Positions 43,572 through 51,496 of a stretch of DNA of 64,000 nucleotides are shown in pieces (the first letter of the stretch is position 1; every line of letters starts with the position of its first letter). A model generated the notes under the pieces. That model was given only the letters and a program-made list of their open reading frames with translations, made no database searches and had not been told where the DNA came from. The translations under genes were made by a program, and so were the position numbers. Origin of the DNA: Actinoplanes couchii (GTDB taxonomy: Bacteria > Actinomycetota > Actinomycetes > Mycobacteriales > Micromonosporaceae); assembly GCF_016862075.1 (NCBI RefSeq), contig NZ_BOMG01000103.1:1-64000 (forward strand). Direction: 5' to 3'.

Positions 43572-43585
43572 GGACTGGAAGGATG
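43480..43585 (+). ncRNA. Candidate omega-RNA scaffold / right end of the TnpB element
   Basis: In TnpB elements the guide RNA scaffold spans the 3' end of tnpB and the right end. This region holds a small stem gtcc-ttga-ggac (43564-43575) over the stop codon and ends with ggaaggatgtcaa (about 43570-43582), a right-end-like string known from such elements. If the end is at 43582, the adjoining guide begins with accgcggttccctccatg, which lies in the 3' end of the ABC ATPase gene. Position inferred. Confidence 0.4.
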
Positions 43586-45181
43586 TCAAACCGCGGTTCC
43601 CTCCATGAGCGATCCCGCCATCACGAGATCGAGAACGGTGTCTTCGTCGAGTTCGGTGGCGGGCGCGGTGCGGACCACCCGGCCCTCCCGCATCACCACC
43701 ACCCGGTCGGCCAGCCCCAGCACCTCGGGCACCTCGCTGGAGACCAGCAGCACACCGACGCCGTCGGCGGCCAGATCACGGATCACCCGGTACAGCTCGG
43801 CGCGGGCGCCGACGTCCACCCCCCGGGTCGGTTCGTCGAGCAGCAACAACCGGGTGTGCCCGAGCAGCCACCTGCCGACGACGACTTTCTGCTGGTTGCC
43901 GCCGGACAGGGTGCGGACCGGGCGGCTGACGTCGCGCGGCCGCAGTTCCAGGGACTCGGCGATGCGTTCGGATTCAGCGCGTTCCCGGCGGGCGCTGGTG
44001 AAACCGAACCGGGCCAGTCTGGTGAACGTCGCGAGTGTCATGTTGCGGTGGATCGGTTCGCCGAGCAGCAGCGCCTGACTTTTCCGCTCCTCCGGAGCCA
44101 TTCCCATGCCCGCGCGTACGGCGGATCCGACGTTCCCGGGTGTGAGTTTCCGGCCGGCCAGCTCGACCGTTCCGGAGTCGGGGCGCCGCGCTCCGTAGAT
44201 GGTCTCCAGGAGTTCGGAGCGGCCGGAGCCGACCAGTCCGGCGATGCCGACGATCTCGCCGCTGCCGACACCGAGCGTGACGTCCTCGAACTCGCCTTTG
44301 CGGGTCAGGTTCGTGACCGTCAGGAGATCCGCCTGCTCGGCGGCCTCGACCCGGGGCGGGAAGACGTATTCGATGGTCCGGCCGGTCATCCGGCTGACCA
44401 GCTCGGCCGTCGGAGTGTCGGCGGGCAGGTTCGCCGCGGTGGTCCGGCCGTCCTTGAGCACCGTCACCCGGTCGCCGATCTGGCGGATCTCCTCCAGGCG
44501 GTGCGAGATGTAGATGACCGCGATGCCCTGGGCTTTGAGTTCCCGGATGATCCGGAACAGGTTCTCCACCTCGTCGTGGGCGAGCACCGCGCTCGGCTCG
44601 TCCATGATCAGCAGGCGGGCGTCGTGCGACAGGGCGCGGGCCATGCTGACGATCTGCTTGGCGGCGGCCTGCAGTTTGTGCACCGGGCGGCGGGGCGGGA
44701 TCTCGCCGTGCCCGAGCCGGCCGAGGATCTCCCGGGTGCGGGCGGCGGCGTGCCCGCGGCGAACGAAACCGGCCCGCCGGGGTTCGTGGCCGAGGAACAC
44801 GTTCTCGGCGACGGTCAGGTCCTCGACCAGGTCGAGCTCCTGGTAGATGGTGGCGATGCCGGCTTTCATCGCGGCCTGCGGGTTGGCGAACCCGACCTGC
44901 TCACCGAGCCATGCGACGCTGCCCTCGTCGGGGCGGTGCACGCCGGACAGGACCTTGATCAGGGTGGACTTGCCGGCCCCGTTCTGGCCCAGCAGACAGT
45001 GGACCTCGCCCGCGCGCACCTCCAGTTGGACGCCGTCGAGTGCCCGTACGCCGGGAAAGGTTTTGACCACATCGGTCAACCGGAGCACGACCGCTTTGTC
45101 ACCGCGCCCCTCGCCGACCGCCCTCTCGCCGCCGTGGTCCGGGCCCATCACTCCCTTGTCCGATTTTTCAGGATTTTTCAT
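43586..45181 (-). CDS. Sugar ABC transporter ATP-binding protein (RbsA-like, two NBDs)
   Basis: A 531-aa ATPase with two nucleotide-binding domains. NBD1: Walker A LGQNGAGKST, Walker B LLIMDEPSAVLA, with the degenerate signature LQAAAKQIVSMARAL usual for this family. NBD2: non-canonical P-loop LVGSGRSELL (family-typical), signature LSGGNQQKVVVGRWL, Walker B LLLLDEPTRGVDVGA. The ATG at 45181 overlaps the ROK stop (ATGA). A 30-residue charged N-terminal extension (MKNPEKSDKGVMGPDHGG) precedes the core. It energises import through the permease at 41114; the TnpB element lies just behind its stop codon. Confidence 0.9.
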   Translation of the reverse strand: MKNPEKSDKGVMGPDHGGERAVGEGRGDKAVVLRLTDVVKTFPGVRALDGVQLEVRAGEVHCLLGQNGAGKSTLIKVLSGVHRPDEGSVAWLGEQVGFANPQAAMKAGIATIYQELDLVEDLTVAENVFLGHEPRRAGFVRRGHAAARTREILGRLGHGEIPPRRPVHKLQAAAKQIVSMARALSHDARLLIMDEPSAVLAHDEVENLFRIIRELKAQGIAVIYISHRLEEIRQIGDRVTVLKDGRTTAANLPADTPTAELVSRMTGRTIEYVFPPRVEAAEQADLLTVTNLTRKGEFEDVTLGVGSGEIVGIAGLVGSGRSELLETIYGARRPDSGTVELAGRKLTPGNVGSAVRAGMGMAPEERKSQALLLGEPIHRNMTLATFTRLARFGFTSARRERAESERIAESLELRPRDVSRPVRTLSGGNQQKVVVGRWLLGHTRLLLLDEPTRGVDVGARAELYRVIRDLAADGVGVLLVSSEVPEVLGLADRVVVMREGRVVRTAPATELDEDTVLDLVMAGSLMEGTAV

Positions 45182-46356
45182 GACGCCTGCTCGAAGGCGA
45201 CGTGGCTGGCCAGGACCGCCGCGCCGGTGACGCCGGCCCGGCTGCCCAACTCGGAGAGGACGACCGGCAGGTTTCCGGTGGCCAGCGGCAGGGAGCGGCG
45301 GTAGACCGCGCTGCGGATCTCGGCCAGCAGCAGGTGCCCGAGCTGGGCCAGCCCGCCCCCGATCACGATCATCGACGGGTTGGAGAAGCTGACCAGCGAG
45401 GCGAGCACCGATCCGATCCGGTGGCCGCCGTCGCGGATCAACTGGATGCAGGTGACGTCCCCCTCGGCCGCGCCGTCGGCGACGTCCCGGGCGGTGAGCG
45501 GACCGGCGGTGAGGCGTTCGGCGAGGGCGGGCGAGGTCCCGGAGCGGGCGGCGGCCGTCGCGTCGCGGGCCAGGCCGACCCCGCTGAACAGGGCTTCCAG
45601 GCAGCCGGTGTTGCCGCACGAGCAGACCGGGCCGTTCGGGTCGACCTGGATGTGGCCGATGTCCCCGGCGCAGCCGTCGGTGCCCCGGTAGACGTCACCG
45701 TTGAGGTGGATGCCGCAGCCGATCCCGGTGCCGATCTTGATGAACAGGAAGTCGTCGACGCTGTGCGCCACTCCCCCGTGCCGTTCACCGATCGCCATGA
45801 TGTTCACGTCGTTGTCGACCACGGTCGGGCATCCGTGCTCGCGGGTCACCAACTCGCGGACCGGAAATCGGTCCCAGCCCGGCATGATCGGCGGCGAGAC
45901 CGGAACCCCGTCGCGGAAGCTGACCGGGCCGGGCACGCCGATGCCGATGCCGTCGAGCCGGTCGTAGGCGCCGTCGATCCGCGCCTTGGCCAGCAGTTCG
46001 CTGACCCGGTGCAGGATGTGCTTGGGCCCGGAGCGGATGTCGGCGGCCTCGGTGTAGGCGGCGACCGGTTCCAGACGCCCGTTGGTGACCTCGACGTCGA
46101 TCGAACTGGCGCCCAGGTCGACGGCGGCGAACCGCAGTCGCGGGTGCAGTTCGACGAGTGTGGAGCGGCGCCCGCCGCGGGAGGCGGCCATCCCGGCTTC
46201 GGCGACGTATTCGGCGGCGACCAGGCGTTCCACCTCGGCGAGCAGCCGGGGCCGGGTGAGTTCGAGTCGGTCCGCGAGTTCGGCCCGGGAGATGGGCCCC
46301 TCGTCCCGCAGCATCTGCAGAAGGCGCAGGTAGGGCGGATCAACGGACGTACGCAC
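45178..46356 (-). CDS. ROK-family transcriptional regulator
   Basis: A 392-aa regulator with an N-terminal winged helix (RAELADRLELTRPRLLAEVER) and a C-terminal ROK sugar-kinase fold: AAVDLGASSIDVEVTNGR (phosphate-1 motif), VDNDVNIMAIGERHG, the sugar-binding GTGIGCGI, and the zinc motif HIQVDPNGPVCSCGNTGC followed by LEAL. It is the first gene of the ABC/ebo run and overlaps the ATPase start (ATGA). ROK repressors sense the sugar or its phosphate and control the adjacent transporter; it probably controls the whole run. Confidence 0.9.
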   Translation of the reverse strand: MRTSVDPPYLRLLQMLRDEGPISRAELADRLELTRPRLLAEVERLVAAEYVAEAGMAASRGGRRSTLVELHPRLRFAAVDLGASSIDVEVTNGRLEPVAAYTEAADIRSGPKHILHRVSELLAKARIDGAYDRLDGIGIGVPGPVSFRDGVPVSPPIMPGWDRFPVRELVTREHGCPTVVDNDVNIMAIGERHGGVAHSVDDFLFIKIGTGIGCGIHLNGDVYRGTDGCAGDIGHIQVDPNGPVCSCGNTGCLEALFSGVGLARDATAAARSGTSPALAERLTAGPLTARDVADGAAEGDVTCIQLIRDGGHRIGSVLASLVSFSNPSMIVIGGGLAQLGHLLLAEIRSAVYRRSLPLATGNLPVVLSELGSRAGVTGAAVLASHVAFEQAS

Positions 46357-46497
46357 GCAGAGCCTCCTCGACAGAATGTGACGGCCTTGTTACGTGCGAC
46401 ACACAGTAGAAGTCATCGATGGAGGTGTCCATAGCTTCACATGGATCAGCATCAACTTTTGCTTGATTCTGCGAAAGAGGGTCACGCCGTAGCCAAA
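46357..46497 (-). promoter_or_regulatory. Promoter region of the ROK/ABC/ebo run
   Basis: The 140 bp upstream of the ROK start hold an inverted element tgga-ggtg-tcca (46421-46432) next to atcgatg, a plausible ROK operator. On the minus strand, AT-rich stretches (aagcaaaagttgatg) could supply the promoter. No conserved box could be fixed with confidence. Confidence 0.35.
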
Positions 46498-46529
46498 ACC
46501 GGCCCGTCCGCAACAGCGAACGGGCCGGT
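46498..46529 (-). terminator. Rho-independent terminator of the tetR gene
   Basis: Perfect 10-bp stem (accggcccgt / acgggccggt) with a 12-nt loop, followed on the minus strand by a T-tract (ttttggc). It lies 27 bp after the tetR stop at 46557. Confidence 0.8.
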
Positions 46530-46556
46530 CTCGTCGTCAGTGGAGTCCCGGAGGCG

Positions 46557-47123
46557 TCACACCGTCCGGTCGGGCTGGAGCTGGCGCAGGCCGCTGACGA
46601 GCAGGGTCACCATCTGGCGTACGTCATAATCGGGGTCTTCCGGAGCCCAGGCCACGAGGTCTCCGACGGCACGGATCAGCTGGTACGCCGTGATCGGGGC
46701 GACCACCTGACCGGCGGCACGGGCCTCGTCCAGCATCGCGGTCAGCACCGGGACGAGACGGTCGACGAACAGGGTGTGCAGGGCGGTGAACCCGGCGTCG
46801 TCCCCGGTCCAGACCCGGGCGAGCCCGTGCTTGGTGTCGAGGAAGTCGACGAACCGGTGGATCCAGCCCAGAATGGCGGTGAACGGGTCCGCCCCGGCGT
46901 CACCCGTCTCGGCCAGCGACTCGATCTGATGCCGGTAGACCGCGACGACCAGGTCGGAACGGCTCGGGAAGTGCCGGTAGAGGGTGCCCACCCCGACTCC
47001 GGCGGCCGCCGCGACCTCCCGCACCGGAGCGTTCACCCCCGAGGCGGCGAACACGGCCGCGGCAGCCTCCAGCAGCGCGCCTTCATTACGTTCGACGTCC
47101 GATCGGCGGCGCGGGGTGCTCAT
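46557..47123 (-). CDS. TetR-family transcriptional regulator
   Basis: A 188-aa TetR regulator from ATG 47123 (MSTPRRRSDVERNEGALLEA). The HTH is classical (NAPVREVAAAAGVGVGTLYRHF, PSRSDLVVAVYRHQIE). The C-terminal part (about 80-188) is the SBP-domain type seen in many actinobacterial TetRs (TALHTLFVDRLVPVLTAMLDEARAAG). It is followed by a clear terminator and is divergent from the Cys-rich gene at 47222, which may be its target. Confidence 0.9.
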   Translation of the reverse strand: MSTPRRRSDVERNEGALLEAAAAVFAASGVNAPVREVAAAAGVGVGTLYRHFPSRSDLVVAVYRHQIESLAETGDAGADPFTAILGWIHRFVDFLDTKHGLARVWTGDDAGFTALHTLFVDRLVPVLTAMLDEARAAGQVVAPITAYQLIRAVGDLVAWAPEDPDYDVRQMVTLLVSGLRQLQPDRTV

Positions 47124-47221
47124 CCGCCGATCATCCCACGGCCCGCGGTGGTACCCGCTCGGCGTACACGGCAGGCGTCCGGAATCATGCAGGCAGTGTT
47201 TCCCGGACGGACGGAGTGTGT

Positions 47222-48295
47222 ATGACGGTTTTCGGTTGCCGTACCTGCGGGACCGCATTGACGGTCCCGGTATCGGAGGTGGTTCTGCCCGCCCACGCGT
47301 CGCAGCAGTCCACCAACGGGCCGGGCTCGCTCGCCCCGGCCCTGGAACCCGGCACGTTCGCGGTGGATCCGCTGCCGTCCGGTCCACCATTCCGCAAGTG
47401 GGCGGAACTCGATCCCGGCGAAGCCGAGAGTCTGGGCTGGTACGCGCCGAGGCTCCGCGTCTCGGACGGACCGGCCGGCCGGGTGCTGCTCGCACCCGGC
47501 GACGTCCGCGACACCACCCTCGACCCGGCCCGAGCCGGCGAATACGGCTGCTGCGGCCTGTCCGGCAGCGAACCCAACATGCTCTGCACCGGCTGCGGGA
47601 GCCTGGTGGCCAGCCGCGTCGACGACTGCGGCTATCCACAGGCGGTGTGGCTCGACCCATCGGCCACACAGGTGATCGAATCCGGTCGTGGCCCGCACCC
47701 GCTGCTCGACTGGGCCGACCTTGTCGATCAGTGCCCCGGCATCCCACCGACCGAACCGGACGGCGGGTGGCACCCGGTGTGGACGGCCACCGTCGCGGTG
47801 GCCCTGGCCCACCTGCTGGCCGGTTCCGGCGGCGGCCCGATCCGGTACCCGGACCGGCAGGTAGCCGAGATCCTCCGGCCCGTCCTGGACCGTCTCCTGG
47901 TCGGTGGCCCGGCTGCCCCGGAGCGCACCCTCGTCCTGGCCGGACCCGGTCTACCGCCCGCCGACGGCGACCTGATCCTGGTCCCGGTCCATCCGCAGAC
48001 CGGCCAGTGGTGGCCGGCGCCCGCCTCGTCCTCGTCCTCGTCCAGGCCGATCCCGCTGGCCTGGGAGGCGTGGCGGCACCTGGCCCTGGACCGCGTCCCC
48101 AAGCCGGCCCTGCGGTCGGTGCCGCTCCTGCCCGACGCCCTGCCGGAGCAGCTCCCGGACAGGCGTCTGCCCCCGGACGGCCAGATCTTCCTCACCACCC
48201 TGGCCCGCCTGCCCGAGGTCCGGCAGCCGTGGCTGCACACGATCTACGAGCGTGGCCGCCCCGGCTATTACGTCTACTACAGTTTCAAGGAGTGA
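47222..48295 (+). CDS. Cys-rich hypothetical protein with zinc-ribbon-like motifs
   Basis: A 357-aa protein beginning MTVFGCRTCGTALTVP (CxxC). A second cysteine cluster follows (YGCCG...MLCTGCGSLVASRVDDC, about residues 100-130), so it probably folds around zinc at the N-terminal third. The middle is Ala/Leu-rich (VALAHLLAGSGGGPI), and the C-terminal half resembles an unassigned globular domain ending YERGRPGYYVYYSF. GTG 47216 is an alternative start 6 bp upstream. Function not recognised; similar proteins seem to be orphan actinobacterial genes. Confidence 0.6.
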   Translation: MTVFGCRTCGTALTVPVSEVVLPAHASQQSTNGPGSLAPALEPGTFAVDPLPSGPPFRKWAELDPGEAESLGWYAPRLRVSDGPAGRVLLAPGDVRDTTLDPARAGEYGCCGLSGSEPNMLCTGCGSLVASRVDDCGYPQAVWLDPSATQVIESGRGPHPLLDWADLVDQCPGIPPTEPDGGWHPVWTATVAVALAHLLAGSGGGPIRYPDRQVAEILRPVLDRLLVGGPAAPERTLVLAGPGLPPADGDLILVPVHPQTGQWWPAPASSSSSSRPIPLAWEAWRHLALDRVPKPALRSVPLLPDALPEQLPDRRLPPDGQIFLTTLARLPEVRQPWLHTIYERGRPGYYVYYSFKE

Positions 48296-48336
48296 TCAGA
48301 ATCGGCCTCGCGATCGGGTCAAACCGATAGGGCAGA

Positions 48337-48819
48337 ATGCCGGGCATGGTTCTGCGCCGCGAGTTGCTGCCGCCGCCCGTCGACCCGGAACGGATCGCCG
48401 GGATCGCCGCCACGGTCGAGCACATCGCCGGGCTGATGGACCGTGGGGAGCCCTACCAGGACGCGATCGCCGCGTTCAACGCCGACACCGGGACGGAACT
48501 GACCGCGCACGACTTCCACACGTACGACAACTGGGGTAGCGCCTGGACCTTTGCCCACCTGGTGGCCCGCCCGGTCCACCCACGTGTCCCGGACATCACC
48601 AGGGAGGAGCTGATCGAGATCGCCTGCCGCATCATGGCCGGCCTCGGCCCGCAGAGCGACGACCCGGACGCCGACTGGTACACGCTGCTGTTCGAAACCA
48701 ACCTCACCATGCCGCACGCCGCGTCACTGATCTTCGACCCGCCCACCGACCTCGGCCCCGATCCCACCGCCGAACAACTGGTGGACGCCGCACTCGCCTA
48801 CCGCCCTCTCGCGCTGTAG
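48337..48819 (+). CDS. Small soluble hypothetical protein
   Basis: A 160-aa protein (or 157 aa from ATG 48346) with an alpha/beta pattern: AATVEHIAGLMDRGEPYQDA, LTAHDFHTYDNWGSAWTF, REELIEIACRIM. Its C-terminus overlaps the convergent APH-like gene by 22 bp. Resembles small SMI1/immunity-like or toxin-neighbour proteins by size and composition, but no family can be named. It is 41 bp after the Cys-rich gene and may share its transcript. Confidence 0.55.
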   Translation: MPGMVLRRELLPPPVDPERIAGIAATVEHIAGLMDRGEPYQDAIAAFNADTGTELTAHDFHTYDNWGSAWTFAHLVARPVHPRVPDITREELIEIACRIMAGLGPQSDDPDADWYTLLFETNLTMPHAASLIFDPPTDLGPDPTAEQLVDAALAYRPLAL

Positions 48820-49751
48820 ACGCCTCCCATCAGTTGCCGGATGCGGTGGGTGCGGTGGGTGATGGCGGGGTGTGCGAGGGGGCGGCTCAGCGGGGGTCCG
48901 AGCCAGCGGCAGAGTTGGCGCAGCGCGAGCAGGATCGCGCCGTGGCGGATGTCGTCCTCGTAGCCGGGAGGCAGGGGCTGGACCCGCTGGTAGCCGCGTA
49001 GCAGAGCCGGACTGGATTCCTGGTTCCACAGGTGGAAGTGGCCGAGGTCGAACAGGGGGTCGGTGCCCCGGATCTCGCCGAAGTCGATCAGGCCGGTGTA
49101 GCGGCCGGCGGCGCAGAAGATCTGCGTCAGGTCGAAGTCGCCGTGCGACAGCACCGCCGCCGTCCGCCGGGCGGCGCGCTCGTGCGAGACGAGGTCTTCG
49201 AAGACGCCGATCTCGGCCCGGTCGAACAGCGAACCCAGCGGCCCGGGCCACGGCTGCGGAAGGTACGACACCAGAAACTCGTCGTACCGCGGATACTCAG
49301 CGTGCAGGGGCCAGTCGGAACCGTCCCGGCGAACGAAGCCGAACCCGTCGACCGGGATCCGGTTGATGACGGCGAGATCGGCACCGGCCCGTTCGACGAC
49401 CGAGGCCGCGAGCACCGGATCGGCGATCTCCCCCACCGGCACGCCGGGGACTTCGGTGGTGACCATCACCGAACGCCCGATGCCCGCGTCGAAGGGCTCC
49501 ACATGGACGACGTCGGCGACCTGGACGCCGAGCGCCCGCAGACGCCGGTGCAGGACGGCATCCGTTTCGAGGTTCTCGCCGGCGCCCTCGGCGACCCGCA
49601 GATAGAAGACCTCCGGCCCGCGCTCGATCCGGTAGACCGGCGTCGAGACGCCGTCCGGGGTCCGCCGCCAGGTCACCGGCACGGAACGGCCGAAGATCCG
49701 CCCCAGGAGCGCGCCGACAGCAGCCGCGTCGATGTCGTCCGGCCGGGTCAC
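48798..49751 (-). CDS. Aminoglycoside-phosphotransferase-family kinase
   Basis: A 317-aa APH-fold protein from GTG 49751. The Brenner motif is LSHGDFDLTQIF (catalytic Asp present; the usual Asn five residues on is replaced by Gln) and the metal-binding DFG is GLIDFGEIRGTD. The N-lobe has VYRIERGPEVFYLRVAEG with the phosphate-binding Lys replaced by an Arg-containing strand. It lies directly behind the ABC transporter gene (start 3 bp before that stop). May phosphorylate a sugar or aminoglycoside-like substrate; the Asn change may alter metal use. Confidence 0.8.
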   Translation of the reverse strand: MTRPDDIDAAAVGALLGRIFGRSVPVTWRRTPDGVSTPVYRIERGPEVFYLRVAEGAGENLETDAVLHRRLRALGVQVADVVHVEPFDAGIGRSVMVTTEVPGVPVGEIADPVLAASVVERAGADLAVINRIPVDGFGFVRRDGSDWPLHAEYPRYDEFLVSYLPQPWPGPLGSLFDRAEIGVFEDLVSHERAARRTAAVLSHGDFDLTQIFCAAGRYTGLIDFGEIRGTDPLFDLGHFHLWNQESSPALLRGYQRVQPLPPGYEDDIRHGAILLALRQLCRWLGPPLSRPLAHPAITHRTHRIRQLMGGVYSARGR

Positions 49752-49753
49752 GA

Positions 49754-51496
49754 CTACCCGGCCCGGGCACTCAGCTGGGCGTCCACCAGCCGGGCGTAGG
49801 CGCCGTCCGCGGCCAGCAGGGCGTCGTGGGTGCCGGATTCGGCCACCTGGCCGCCGGACAGGACCACCACCCGGTCCGCGGTGCGGATGGTGGACAGGCG
49901 GTGGGCGATGATCAGGGTGGTGCGGCCGGCGATGATGCCGGACATCGCGTCGGCCAGCACCCGTTCGGTCTCGGCGTCCAGGTTCGACACCGGCTCGTCC
50001 AGGACCAGCACCGGCGCGTCGGTGAGCAGCGCCCGGGCCAGGGCGATCCGCTGACGCTGGCCACCGGACAGCCGGGTGCCACGCTCCCCGACGGTGGTGT
50101 CGTAGCCGTCCGGCAGCCCGGTCACGAAGTCGTGCGCGCCCGCGGCACGGGCCGCCCGCTCCAGATCGGCATCGGTCGCCGCCGGTCGGGCCAGGCGCAG
50201 GTTCGCGGCGATGCTGCCGTGGAAGAGGTACGGATCCTGGGGCACGAACGCGACGAGTTCCCGCAACCGTTCCAGCGGAAGATCCCGCAGATCCACCCCA
50301 CCGATCGACACCACCCCCTGCACCGGGTCCTGGAACCGGAGCAGCAGATGTGCGGTGGTCGACTTCCCGGCGCCCGAATGCCCGACGAGCGCCACACTCG
50401 TACCGGAAGGAATGTCGAAGTCGAGCCCGGAAACCGCGAGTGGCAGGCCCTCGCCGTAGCGGAAGGCGACGTCGCGGAAAGCGACGCCGGTGCCGGCGAG
50501 AGCGGGAGCCGGGCCGTCGACGAACGGCACCGGAGACGGCAGAGCCAGCAGCGCGGCGACCCGGGCGGCGGCCGCGGCGGCCAGGTTGAGGTCCTTGGCG
50601 ACTTCGGCGACCACGGTGACCGGCGTGAACGAGAACGCGGCGAGCACCACCGCCACCGGAAACAGTGCCGCATCCATCCGCCCGTCGGCGGTCAGCACGG
50701 CGGTGGTGGCGAGCACGGCGACCACCCCGGCGGTGACCAGCGTATCGATGGCCGCCTTCTCCACTCCGCCACGGCCGGCGTGCGAACGCTGCACCCCACG
50801 AAGCCGCCCGACGGCTGAGGCGATCCGGTCCCGCTGCCGCCCGGTGGCGCCGAAGACAGCGAGTTCCCGCAATCCCTGAACCGCGTCGACGGTTTCGGCC
50901 GCCACCTCCGCGACGGCACCCTTGACCCCGTCGCCCTGGTTGCGGGCGCGGCGGGCCAGCCACATCGGGACCGAGGCGACGGCGATCAGAATCGGAAGGA
51001 CCACCAGCGGCAGTACGGGGTGAACCAGCCCGAGTGCGACGAGCGTGCTGAACGGCACGACGACCGCGACGACCAGCGGGCTGAGCGTATGGGCGAAGAA
51101 CACCTCGAGCGCTTCCACGTCGGCGACCATCGCGGTGCCGAGGTCCCCGCTGCGCCGCCCGGCCAGACCGGCCGGGGCGAGACGTTCGAAGGCGGCGTGC
51201 ACGCGGGTGCGGGTGTCGGCGAGCGCCCGGAACGCCATCGTGTGCGACAGCGTGTTGTCCAGCCACGGGGTGATCGCCCGCAGCGGGATCAGCACCACCA
51301 GCAGCCAGAACCACGGCATCAGCCGGTCGGTGCCGGCGCCGGTGGCGACCAGGCCGACCAGGTACGCGCCGACGGCCGCCCCGGCGATCGTCAGGACCTG
51401 GTTGAGGGCGCCGGAGCCGATCGCGGCGGCGAGCAGCAGCCGGTGGGCGCGCAGCAGGAACAGCATGGTGCGCAGCCGGGTGAAGGTCTCGGTCAT
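49754..51496 (-). CDS. ABC transporter, exporter-type half (CydC/IrtB-like), second gene of pair
   Basis: A 580-aa half transporter: about six transmembrane segments (residues 10-310), then an NBD with Walker A GHSGAGKSTT, Q-loop FVPQDPYLF, signature LSGGQRQRIALARALL and Walker B VLVLDEPVSNLD, all complete. ATG overlaps the partner's stop (ATGA), so a heterodimer is likely. The shape matches CydC-type exporters and also the siderophore-importing IrtB/YbtQ type, which have an exporter fold. Its neighbour on the other side is an import system, which favours the second view slightly. Confidence 0.85.
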   Translation of the reverse strand: MTETFTRLRTMLFLLRAHRLLLAAAIGSGALNQVLTIAGAAVGAYLVGLVATGAGTDRLMPWFWLLVVLIPLRAITPWLDNTLSHTMAFRALADTRTRVHAAFERLAPAGLAGRRSGDLGTAMVADVEALEVFFAHTLSPLVVAVVVPFSTLVALGLVHPVLPLVVLPILIAVASVPMWLARRARNQGDGVKGAVAEVAAETVDAVQGLRELAVFGATGRQRDRIASAVGRLRGVQRSHAGRGGVEKAAIDTLVTAGVVAVLATTAVLTADGRMDAALFPVAVVLAAFSFTPVTVVAEVAKDLNLAAAAAARVAALLALPSPVPFVDGPAPALAGTGVAFRDVAFRYGEGLPLAVSGLDFDIPSGTSVALVGHSGAGKSTTAHLLLRFQDPVQGVVSIGGVDLRDLPLERLRELVAFVPQDPYLFHGSIAANLRLARPAATDADLERAARAAGAHDFVTGLPDGYDTTVGERGTRLSGGQRQRIALARALLTDAPVLVLDEPVSNLDAETERVLADAMSGIIAGRTTLIIAHRLSTIRTADRVVVLSGGQVAESGTHDALLAADGAYARLVDAQLSARAG

